Shown here in pieces: positions 1 through 5,540 of a stretch of DNA of 6,984 nucleotides. Under the pieces are notes generated by a model. That model ran no database searches. It was not told where the DNA came from and saw only the letters and a program-made list of their open reading frames with translations. The DNA is from Acidimicrobiia bacterium (lineage in GTDB: Bacteria > Actinomycetota > Acidimicrobiia > Spongiisociales > ZC4RG35): assembly GCA_025929005.1 (NCBI GenBank), contig JAICND010000079.1, forward strand, positions 1-6,984, given 5' to 3'. Position 1 is the stretch's first letter. Each line of letters opens with the position of its first letter. A program made the translations under genes and the position numbers.

Positions 1-1171
1 ACAGCAGCTCACCATTGCGCTCGCGCTCTTCGGAGCTTTCGGCATGGTGTGAGAAGTCGGCAATGCGGGCGGCGGCGTAGAACAGGCATCGCATCGCTTC
101 GTTGTTGGCCTTCATCGTGGTCAGCATCCGGCGGACGTCGGGATGTTCGATGATGAGGGCGCTTTCGGCCGATGCCTCACCCAGTGCTCGTCCCTGGCGA
201 CGTTCCCCGGCGAAGGCGAGCGCCTTTTGATATGCCCCTTCTCCTATGGCCAGGCCTTCCAGACCCACCCCCAAACGCGCCGTGTTCATCATCGTGAACA
301 TGTACCGCATCCCCTCGTGCTCCTCGCCAATGAGGTAGCCAACTGCTCCCTCGCCCCCGTCCCCTAGAGCGAGCACGCAGGTCGGCGAAGCGTGGATTCC
401 GAGCTTGTGTTCTAGAGACACCACCTTGAAATCATTGCGAACCCCCGGACGACCATCTGCATCCGGCACGAACTTGGGGACGATGAACATCGAGATGCCC
501 TTGGTGCCGGGCGGCGACCCCGGGGTGCGGGCCAGCACCAAATGGATGATGTTCTCGGTGAGGTCGTGGTCCCCCCAGGTGATGAAGATCTTCTGGCCGA
601 ACAGCCGATAGCTGCCATCGTCCTGCGGCTCTGCCCTGGTGGAGAGGGCGCCGACGTCGGAACCAGCATGCGGTTCGGTCAGGCACATGGTCCCGGTCCA
701 GGTGCCGGTGACGAGCTTCTCGAGGTAGGTCGCCTTTTGTTCGGGGGAGCCGTGTTCGCGCAGGGCTTCGATCCCCGAGTGGGTCAGCAGCGGACAGAGG
801 GCGAATGCCATGTTGGCGGTCTTGAACATCTCCTGGATGACTATCCCGACCGTGTAGGGCAGGCCTCCTCCGCCCCACTCCTCAGAGATATGAGCTCCGC
901 CCCACCCGGCTTCGACAAACTTGGCGTAGGCCTGGCGAAATCCGTCTGGAGTGCGGACGGTGCCGTCCTCGAGGAGGCGACTCCCCTGTTGGTCGCCAAT
1001 CCGGTTGAGGGGGGCGATCACGTCCTGGAAAAACCGGCTCGCTTCGGCCAGCAGAGCGCGGACGGTCTCAGGGTCAGCGTGCTGGAATCCGTTGAGTTTG
1101 GCCACGGCCGGAAGGTCAACGACATGGTTGAGGACAAAGTCGATGTCCTGCAAAGGCACTCGATACGACAT
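1..1171 (-). CDS. Acyl-CoA dehydrogenase, long DmdC-like type (C-terminus cut by window edge)
   Basis: Predicted FAD-dependent enzyme that oxidises an acyl-CoA thioester to the 2,3-enoyl-CoA in the cytoplasm, passing electrons to electron-transferring flavoprotein. 390 codons are visible. The N-terminus (MSYRVPLQDIDFVL) is typical of the roughly 590-600 residue subfamily that includes 3-methylmercaptopropionyl-CoA dehydrogenase. An alpha-helical N-terminal domain covers about residues 30-160. The middle beta domain begins with the FAD/substrate signature TEPHAGSD (165-172) followed by GQKIFIT (192-198). The C-terminal helical domain opens with MMNTARLGVGLEGLAIGEGAY (294-314). The catalytic glutamate region and the extra C-terminal domain of this subfamily would lie left of position 1. 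The start at 1171 is chosen because the family N-terminus begins there; no Shine-Dalgarno is visible, but TAGCCT lies 9 nt upstream. It follows the GNAT gene by 37 bp on the same strand. The family is secure; the substrate is unknown, and DmdC function is not implied. Confidence 0.93.
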   Translation of the reverse strand, partial: MSYRVPLQDIDFVLNHVVDLPAVAKLNGFQHADPETVRALLAEASRFFQDVIAPLNRIGDQQGSRLLEDGTVRTPDGFRQAYAKFVEAGWGGAHISEEWGGGGLPYTVGIVIQEMFKTANMAFALCPLLTHSGIEALREHGSPEQKATYLEKLVTGTWTGTMCLTEPHAGSDVGALSTRAEPQDDGSYRLFGQKIFITWGDHDLTENIIHLVLARTPGSPPGTKGISMFIVPKFVPDADGRPGVRNDFKVVSLEHKLGIHASPTCVLALGDGGEGAVGYLIGEEHEGMRYMFTMMNTARLGVGLEGLAIGEGAYQKALAFAGERRQGRALGEASAESALIIEHPDVRRMLTTMKANNEAMRCLFYAAARIADFSHHAESSEERERNGELL

Positions 1172-1180
1172 GGTGAGCAA

Positions 1181-1186
1181 AGGCTA
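1181..1186 (-). promoter_or_regulatory. Candidate -10 hexamer TAGCCT for the acyl-CoA dehydrogenase
   Basis: On the minus strand TAGCCT is followed by 9 nt and then the ATG at 1171. Transcription starting 6-8 nt past the hexamer would leave a 5' leader of only 1-3 nt. No -35 box is recognisable and no Shine-Dalgarno lies between. It sits in the 37-bp gap after the GNAT gene, so it would be an internal promoter of that gene row. Assignment is by pattern only. Confidence 0.4.
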
Positions 1187-1208
1187 CCCGGGGGTGATGG
1201 CTTGTGAC

Positions 1209-2159
1209 TCAGAGCTCGAGTTGGTGCATGACCGATCTGTGGTTGGGGCGAAAACCAAGGCGCTCGTAGAGTCTGTAAGCCCCGGTCGGGTTCTCGCTGT
1301 CGACCCCCAGGACGGCGTGGGTGAACTCTGCTTCCTGGAACGACCGAAGCGAAGCGGTTATCAGGGCCGACGCCACTCCGCGCCGACGATGCGATCGGAC
1401 GACGCTGAGTTGGTCGATCCATCCGTCCAATCGTCCCGTCACGGCCTGGTCGCTCGGAAAGTGGGAGTTGCGGCATACCCCGATCACCTCACCGTCGGCC
1501 GTCGCCAGATGGGACAGGTCAAGGCGGATGCCAAAGCCGGTCAGGTCATGCTGCCAGGCCTCGCGGTCACGTGGAGTGCTGCCCCAATGGTCGGCGAACG
1601 CGGCGTTTTGGGCGATCCGCGCCTCCTCGGACCGATCCGAATCCCAAACGATGATCTCGACCCCCGTGGGGACCACAAGGTCCGGGAGATCGATAAGGTC
1701 TCGCAACAGTTCGTCGTGGTAGCGGACCGGCTTCATGCCATGACGCTCGTAGAGGCGGATCGCCGACTCTTCGAAATCGAAGGCCATGCTCCGGATATAG
1801 CGCGGTAGTTGGTTGGGGACGGCCCGGAGGATCTCGCTGGCCCGCCCCAACAGCCACTCCATCAGCAGAGTACCGATCCCGCGCCTCCGAAACTCCGGGT
1901 CGACTCCACCGACCACGAATACGCGCTCCTCTCGTTCCCCTGATGGGCGGTGCCACACTCTCGCATAGCCCACCACAGCGCCGTCCACGACCGCAACACG
2001 GGTGTCGTTGGCCAGTTCCAGGTGAGGGTCATCGAGCCAATCGACGAACTCTTCAAGCGGAGTGACCATGGGGATACTGTCGTGCTGTTCAGCCCGGCGA
2101 TTCACTTGATGGATCTCAACGAGATCGGCCGCGGTGGCCGGCCTTAGTTCGGCGGTCAT
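1209..2159 (-). CDS. Tandem GNAT-family N-acetyltransferase (mycothiol-synthase-like architecture)
   Basis: 316-residue cytoplasmic protein with two GNAT domains; it would transfer an acetyl group from acetyl-CoA to an amine. Domain 1 (about 3-155) has the acetyl-CoA loop RRRGIG (91-96) after the beta strand VFVVGGV, and the terminal motif YERHG (137-141). Domain 2 (about 165-316) has RRRGVA (258-263) after DQLSVV, and YERLGF (298-303). Both pyrophosphate-binding loops look intact, so neither half is obviously dead, unlike many tandem GNATs. The length, the linker DLPDLVVPTGVEI (157-169) and NAAFADHWG (185-193) recall mycothiol synthase MshD, which is about 315 residues. Wider families of tandem GNATs share these features, so no symbol is given. 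The ATG at 2159 lies 24 bp after the sirtuin stop codon, with a possible promoter of its own (TACCGT, 7-nt spacer) and no Shine-Dalgarno. The acceptor is unknown. Confidence 0.9.
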   Translation of the reverse strand: MTAELRPATAADLVEIHQVNRRAEQHDSIPMVTPLEEFVDWLDDPHLELANDTRVAVVDGAVVGYARVWHRPSGEREERVFVVGGVDPEFRRRGIGTLLMEWLLGRASEILRAVPNQLPRYIRSMAFDFEESAIRLYERHGMKPVRYHDELLRDLIDLPDLVVPTGVEIIVWDSDRSEEARIAQNAAFADHWGSTPRDREAWQHDLTGFGIRLDLSHLATADGEVIGVCRNSHFPSDQAVTGRLDGWIDQLSVVRSHRRRGVASALITASLRSFQEAEFTHAVLGVDSENPTGAYRLYERLGFRPNHRSVMHQLEL

Positions 2160-2166
2160 GGCGATG

Positions 2167-2172
2167 ACGGTA
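2167..2172 (-). promoter_or_regulatory. Candidate -10 hexamer TACCGT for the tandem GNAT gene
   Basis: TACCGT on the minus strand, then 7 nt (CATCGCC), then the ATG at 2159. This is the spacing of a leaderless start. It lies wholly within the 24-bp gap between the sirtuin stop codon and the GNAT start, so the GNAT gene may be transcribed both from here and by read-through. No -35 box is seen. Confidence 0.45.
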
Positions 2173-2183
2173 AACGGACGTCT

Positions 2184-2951
2184 TCACATACCTTCCGCAA
2201 TTTCCACCAACCGGGGCAGGATCACGCCGGCTGCCCCCTCGAGTCGGATCGTGGCTACATGGTCCATTTCGGTGGGGCCCTGATTGACGATGACAAGTGG
2301 CCGTCCATCGGCGGCCAACCGGGCGGGAATCTCAGCCGCCGGCCACACCGACAAGGTCGAGCCGATCGCCAGGACCGCGCTGGCGGTACTCGCCATCTCC
2401 CAGGCCCGCTCCATCTCCCGCTGCGGCAGCATCTCACCAAACATCACCGTGGCTGTCTTGACGATCCCGCCGCAGTTCGGGCAGGAAGGATCGGCCGCGC
2501 CGGCATCTACCCACTCGAGTACGGTTTCGGTCGGCCACGTCTGTTCACACCGGAGGCAGCGGGCCCTACGGGTGTTGCCGTGCAGCTCGGCGACCGCTTC
2601 GTCAGGCAAGCCCGCCGCCTGGTGCAAACCGTCGATGTTCTGGGTCACACAACCGACCAGCCGACCTTCCCGCCACAAGTCGACGAGGGCGAGATGCCCG
2701 CGGTTGGGGCGAACCTGGGAGCGGGCTCCCCACAGTTGCCCCTGCTGGTGCAGGGCCCAACCGCGTTTTCGGATTTCGGGATCGGCCACGAATCGGCTTA
2801 TGTGAAAGTCGGCCGGATCGAGACGGGTCCACACGCCGTCGGGCCCGCGGAAATCGGGAATCCCGGACTCGGTTGAGATTCCTGCTCCGGTAAAAGCGAG
2901 GATCCTGCCTTCTCTCAGAAGGCGACCGGCGGCGAGTAGATCGTCTTGCAC
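2184..2951 (-). CDS. Sir2-family NAD-dependent protein deacylase (sirtuin)
   Basis: 255-residue cytoplasmic enzyme that removes acyl groups from lysine while consuming NAD+ and releasing nicotinamide. All hallmarks are present: the NAD-binding GAGIS (22-26) and GIPDFR (30-35), TQNID (103-107), catalytic His in HGN (His124), four zinc cysteines as two CxxC pairs (132/135 and 157/160), FGE (171-173) and the GSTLSVWP loop (197-204). The Tyr-x-x-Arg pair that marks desuccinylase/demalonylase sirtuins such as CobB is not visible around residues 65-70, so deacetylation is the more likely activity (inference). The frame stays open upstream to an ATG at 3074, but that start would run through the divergent dehydratase gene and add non-homologous sequence. 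I prefer the GTG at 2951, which has a -10-like TAGTTT 7 nt upstream. A TTG at 2960 preceded by AGAGGG is the alternative. GNAT and acyl-CoA dehydrogenase genes follow on the same strand. Confidence 0.95.
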   Translation of the reverse strand: MQDDLLAAGRLLREGRILAFTGAGISTESGIPDFRGPDGVWTRLDPADFHISRFVADPEIRKRGWALHQQGQLWGARSQVRPNRGHLALVDLWREGRLVGCVTQNIDGLHQAAGLPDEAVAELHGNTRRARCLRCEQTWPTETVLEWVDAGAADPSCPNCGGIVKTATVMFGEMLPQREMERAWEMASTASAVLAIGSTLSVWPAAEIPARLAADGRPLVIVNQGPTEMDHVATIRLEGAAGVILPRLVEIAEGM

Positions 2952-2958
2952 GACGGTC

Positions 2959-2964
2959 AAACTA
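2959..2964 (-). promoter_or_regulatory. Candidate -10 hexamer TAGTTT for the sirtuin gene
   Basis: TAGTTT, 7 nt, then the GTG at 2951, which would make a leaderless mRNA. It is separated by only 8 bp from the oppositely oriented hexamer of the dehydratase gene, so the upstream half of each promoter lies over the other gene's start. The same bases include the alternative TTG start at 2960, so both readings cannot be right. Confidence 0.45.
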
Positions 2965-2972
2965 GAACCCTC

Positions 2973-2978
2973 TAGCGT
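2973..2978 (+). promoter_or_regulatory. Candidate -10 hexamer TAGCGT for the dehydratase gene
   Basis: TAGCGT, then 6 nt (GCCACT), then the ATG at 2985. This is the spacing expected when transcription starts at the A of the start codon. No Shine-Dalgarno is present between the hexamer and the ATG. No -35 box matching TTGACA is seen at the usual distance, where the DNA already codes for the start of the divergent sirtuin. Confidence 0.5.
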
Positions 2979-2984
2979 GCCACT

Positions 2985-3914
2985 ATGCCGGCACCGACCA
3001 GAGAAGACATAGTTGCGGCGGCCGCCCGGATTTCGGGCCATGTCCGCCGCACCCCGATCCTCGAGCTCGACCATGCCGGTGGTGCGGTGCCCGACGGCAT
3101 CGTGCTAAAGCTCGATCTCCTGCAGCCCACCGGAACGTTCAAGGTGCGCGGAGCCTTCAACCTCCTCGCCGCCCCGAAGCGGCCCCAACGGGTCGTCGCG
3201 GCCTCCGGAGGCAACTTTGCCCTGGCCATCGCCCACGCCGCCCGGGAGCTTGGCATCGGCGCCGACCTCTTCGTCCCCGACTCCTCGCCCCCCGAGAAGA
3301 TCGGCCGGATCTCTGCCTACGGGGCCAAGGTTCATGTGATCCCAGGCGTCTATCACCATGCCCTGGCCGCTAGCCGTGAATTCGCCACCGAATCTGGTGG
3401 TTTGGAGGCCCATGCGTACGACCTGCCTGAGGTGGTGGCGGGAGCGGGTACCTGCGGGATGGAGATCGCCCGCCAGGTGCCGAATGCGACGACAGTGCTG
3501 GTGGCGGTCGGAGGTGGCGGTCTGATCGGGGGAATCTCGTCATGGTTCCGAGGTGATGCCAAAGTGGTCGGGGTGGAAACAGAAGGGACTCCGTCCATGA
3601 ATGCAGCCATTGCCGCCGGTCGGCCGATCGAGGTTGAGGTCTCCGGTTTGGCGGTGAGTTCGCTGGGATCGAACCGCATCGGCGACATTCCCTGGGATGC
3701 GATCTCGCAGTGGGTCGGGGGCTCGATCCTCGTCAGCGACGACGAGGTGAGGGCAGCGCAGAGTTGGTTGTGGAACGAGACCCGGCTCATTGCCGAGCCC
3801 GGTGCGGCCACCACCGTGGCGGCGCTCTTGACCGGCAAGTATCAGCCGGAAGGCGGAGAGAAGGTGGTGGCGCTGGTCTGTGGAGCCAACACCGATCCCG
3901 GTTCGGTGATCTAG
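2985..3914 (+). CDS. PLP-dependent serine/threonine dehydratase-family enzyme, no ACT domain
   Basis: 309-residue fold-type II PLP enzyme, expected to deaminate L-serine or L-threonine to the 2-oxo acid and ammonia in the cytoplasm. The Schiff-base lysine is Lys53 in TGTFKVRGAFN (49-59). The substrate-carboxylate loop is ASGGNFA (73-79). The phosphate-binding glycine loop is GGGG (176-179) in VAVGGGGLIGG. Cys299 in VCGAN occupies the position that contacts the PLP pyridine nitrogen. The loop has Asn-Phe where many dehydratases have Asn-His. The protein ends just after the catalytic domain, so it lacks the regulatory ACT domain of biosynthetic IlvA and is a catabolic-type enzyme or a relative such as a serine racemase or hydroxyaspartate dehydratase. 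The ATG at 2985 is 33 bp from the divergent sirtuin start. Its stop codon overlaps the stop codon of the convergent phosphorylase. The fold is certain, the exact substrate is not. Confidence 0.92.
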   Translation: MPAPTREDIVAAAARISGHVRRTPILELDHAGGAVPDGIVLKLDLLQPTGTFKVRGAFNLLAAPKRPQRVVAASGGNFALAIAHAARELGIGADLFVPDSSPPEKIGRISAYGAKVHVIPGVYHHALAASREFATESGGLEAHAYDLPEVVAGAGTCGMEIARQVPNATTVLVAVGGGGLIGGISSWFRGDAKVVGVETEGTPSMNAAIAAGRPIEVEVSGLAVSSLGSNRIGDIPWDAISQWVGGSILVSDDEVRAAQSWLWNETRLIAEPGAATTVAALLTGKYQPEGGEKVVALVCGANTDPGSVI

Positions 3915-4753
3915 AGAGCAGCCAAGGTACGCCTGAGCAGGTCAGCCGCTCGCGGAGCCGATTTGCCAGCGACTTCTATGACGTGGTCGGCGTCGAGAGG
4001 CGTATCTGTCAACCCGGCGGCGATGTTGGTCACAAGACTGAGACCGAGGACCTCTGCCCCCATGTGATGGGCGGCGATCGCTTCGAGAACGGTCGACATC
4101 CCAACCAGGTCTCCTCCCCAGGCCCGCGCCATCCTCACCTCGGCGGGGGTCTCGAACTCGGGACCGTGGAACCCTACGTACACCCCTTCGGGGATCTCCG
4201 GATCGAGAGAGCGAACGAGCGCCCGTAGTCGCGGGCTGTAGAGATCGGTGAGCGGGACGAATCGGCTCGGCCAGGGAGGAGGAGGATTCCCGCCTGGCAT
4301 GGGGGATGCACCGGTGAAGTTGATGTGATCGGCGAGAACCACCGGTGCACCCACCGGCCAGTCGGTTCGGATCGATCCGCAGGCATTGGTCAATACGACA
4401 ATCCGACACCCGGCGGCAACCGCGGTCCGAATGGGATGCACCACAGCCAACGGGCCGTGACCCTCGTAGAGATGGACCCTTCCCAGACCAAAGAGGACGT
4501 TACGACCTTTGAGTTCGAGTGAACGCAAAGTGTTGCGGTGACCAATGGCTGTTGGTGCGGCGAACCCGGTCAGCGAGTCCATAGCGATGTCTTGGCCTCG
4601 CGGCAAGAGGTCGGCGGCGGCTGCCCAACCCGAACCGAGAGCGACATAGACGTCGTGGTGGGGCTTCTTCGTAAAGTTGGCGAGCTGCTGAGCCGCCTTC
4701 GCGGCGAGAGAAAACGGATCGGTCACATGGACGGAAGAGAGGCGGTCAGGCAT
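3911..4753 (-). CDS. Purine nucleoside phosphorylase, trimeric (class I) type
   Basis: 280-residue cytoplasmic enzyme of purine salvage that splits inosine or guanosine with phosphate into free base and ribose 1-phosphate. Visible motifs: GSGW (40-43, phosphate), a GH at 70-71, GRVHLYEG (91-98, with Arg92 and His94 matching phosphate ligands), TNACGS (122-127), GPEFETPAE (197-205), VGMS (217-220) and VTN (241-243). Phe200, Glu201, Met219, Asn243 and His257 match the base- and ribose-binding residues of human PNP, coincidentally with the same numbers. This pattern fits the trimeric oxopurine-specific class rather than hexameric DeoD or MTAP. The ATG at 4753 lies 8 bp inside the end of the 66-residue gene (ATGCCTGA), suggesting translational coupling; GAGG lies 3 nt upstream. 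The open frame extends further upstream to an ATG at 4870, but that would overlap the small gene extensively. A GTG at 4726 is an alternative start. Confidence 0.94.
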   Translation of the reverse strand: MPDRLSSVHVTDPFSLAAKAAQQLANFTKKPHHDVYVALGSGWAAAADLLPRGQDIAMDSLTGFAAPTAIGHRNTLRSLELKGRNVLFGLGRVHLYEGHGPLAVVHPIRTAVAAGCRIVVLTNACGSIRTDWPVGAPVVLADHINFTGASPMPGGNPPPPWPSRFVPLTDLYSPRLRALVRSLDPEIPEGVYVGFHGPEFETPAEVRMARAWGGDLVGMSTVLEAIAAHHMGAEVLGLSLVTNIAAGLTDTPLDADHVIEVAGKSAPRAADLLRRTLAAL

Positions 4754-4946
4754 CGTCCTCGTCGTTCCAGGCCGGATCGTTGTCCCACTCGGCGTTTCGC
4801 TCAGCGACCTTCTCCAGGGCCCGGGCGGCCTCCTGGCGGGTGTCGTATGGCCCCAGGCGGACCTCGGCACGACACCCGTCGCGTGGCTCCACCCGTTTGT
4901 GATCGAGGCAGTAGTACCACCGTGGGCTCAACTGGTCCGAAGCCAT
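4746..4946 (-). CDS. Small conserved-looking hypothetical protein (66 aa)
   Basis: 66-residue soluble protein of unknown function. The first half is aromatic and basic with a Cys-x2-His (WYYCLDHKRVEP, 10-21) and a second cysteine at 25, followed by LGPYDTRQEAARALEKVAERN (31-51). That stretch looks like a strand followed by an amphipathic helix, as in SPOR-like folds. The tail is acidic (DEDDA). From memory, short proteins with a WYxCLxHxRVE...LGPYxTxxEA pattern occur widely in actinobacteria without known function; I could not check this. The frame stays open upstream to 5303, but that would cover the divergent GNAT gene, and the recognisable sequence starts near the ATG at 4946. No Shine-Dalgarno is present; TACCCT lies 9 nt upstream. 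It precedes the phosphorylase gene with an 8-bp overlap, so the two are probably one transcript. Confidence 0.75.
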   Translation of the reverse strand: MASDQLSPRWYYCLDHKRVEPRDGCRAEVRLGPYDTRQEAARALEKVAERNAEWDNDPAWNDEDDA

Positions 4947-4955
4947 GGCATGAAC

Positions 4956-4961
4956 AGGGTA
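4956..4961 (-). promoter_or_regulatory. Candidate -10 hexamer TACCCT for the small gene and phosphorylase
   Basis: TACCCT, 9 nt, then the ATG at 4946, giving a predicted leader of 0-3 nt. It lies in the 60-bp gap between the divergent small gene and the GNAT gene. The phosphorylase start itself has no such hexamer, in keeping with co-transcription. No -35 box at normal spacing is seen. Confidence 0.35.
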
Positions 4962-4994
4962 GGGGAGGTCTAATGGCAAGGAGATGGTGGGCAA

Positions 4995-5000
4995 TAGCAT
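4995..5000 (+). promoter_or_regulatory. Candidate -10 hexamer TAGCAT for the single-domain GNAT gene
   Basis: TAGCAT, 6 nt (CCCGGT), then the ATG at 5007. This is the same geometry and nearly the same hexamer as in front of the dehydratase gene. No Shine-Dalgarno lies between hexamer and start, so a leaderless mRNA is likely. Confidence 0.5.
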
Positions 5001-5006
5001 CCCGGT

Positions 5007-5540
5007 ATGCCCGTTGTCATTGAGCGACTCGGTAGAGACGGCCTCGACAGGTTCAGCGAAATCGACCGATCGGAGGACGTCCGCATCCATTACCGGATGG
5101 CGGGAGAAGAGCTCGTGGCCGAGGAGGTCGTTGACCCGGTGCCTAACTTCTTTGCCGAAGGCGAGCACCACAGCGTCCAGCAGTTGGTGCATGAATGGCA
5201 GCCGGTGATTGACGCCGGCGGCGTGCTCCTGGGCGCCTTCGACGAAGACCGGTTGGCTGGAATAGCGCTGCTTGGTGACGAGGTCGCTCCGGGAGTTCAT
5301 CAACTGGCGCTCCTACTCGTGAGCCGTCCTTATCGACGAAGCGGAGTTGCCAGCATCCTCATGGACGAAGTCGAGAGGCTTGCTGTGAATCGGAATGCGA
5401 CCGCGATCTACGTCTCGTCGGTGCCCAGCGACTCAGCCGTCGGGTTTTACCGGTCGCGAGGATTCGAGCTGACCGATCCTCTGCCCGATCTGTGGGCCAG
5501 AGAGCCCGACGACATCCATATGGTGCGTGTCCTTGGGTAG
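5007..5540 (+). CDS. GNAT-family N-acetyltransferase (single domain)
   Basis: 177-residue cytoplasmic acetyltransferase using acetyl-CoA; acceptor unknown. The N-terminal part contains FSEIDRSEDVRIHYR (16-30), a pattern I associate from memory with a group of uncharacterised bacterial GNATs. The acetyl-CoA core is HQLALLLVSRPYRRSGVA (98-115), with the pyrophosphate loop RRSGVA at 110-115. The terminal motif AVGFYRSRGF (144-153) carries Tyr148, the usual general acid. The length is normal for a complete single GNAT domain. It shows no close resemblance to the tandem GNAT encoded at 1209-2159 beyond the shared fold. Its last 14 bp overlap the GTG start of the downstream lipoprotein gene, so the two form a two-gene transcript. 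The ATG at 5007 is supported by the TAGCAT hexamer 6 nt upstream. Confidence 0.9.
   Translation: MPVVIERLGRDGLDRFSEIDRSEDVRIHYRMAGEELVAEEVVDPVPNFFAEGEHHSVQQLVHEWQPVIDAGGVLLGAFDEDRLAGIALLGDEVAPGVHQLALLLVSRPYRRSGVASILMDEVERLAVNRNATAIYVSSVPSDSAVGFYRSRGFELTDPLPDLWAREPDDIHMVRVLG

Noticed and set aside
542..1808. Long open frames on the plus strand antisense to the acyl-CoA dehydrogenase and tandem GNAT genes
   Set aside because: They mirror the high third-position GC of the minus-strand genes, show no recognisable motifs, and overlap genes with clear family signatures.
2259..2876. 205-codon open frame on the plus strand across the sirtuin gene
   Set aside because: Low-complexity Arg/Gly/Pro-rich translation, antisense to a sirtuin with every catalytic motif intact.
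2184..2951. Calling the sirtuin a CobB-type desuccinylase
   Set aside because: The Tyr-x-x-Arg pair typical of that class is not visible at the expected place (about residues 65-70).
2952..3074. Extended N-terminus of the sirtuin starting from the ATG at 3074
   Set aside because: It would run across the beginning of the divergent dehydratase gene and add about 40 residues that do not look like a sirtuin; the domain begins right after the GTG at 2951.
4947..5303. Upstream extension of the 66-residue gene to 5303
   Set aside because: The extra sequence is antisense to the GNAT gene, and the conserved-looking part begins just after the ATG at 4946.
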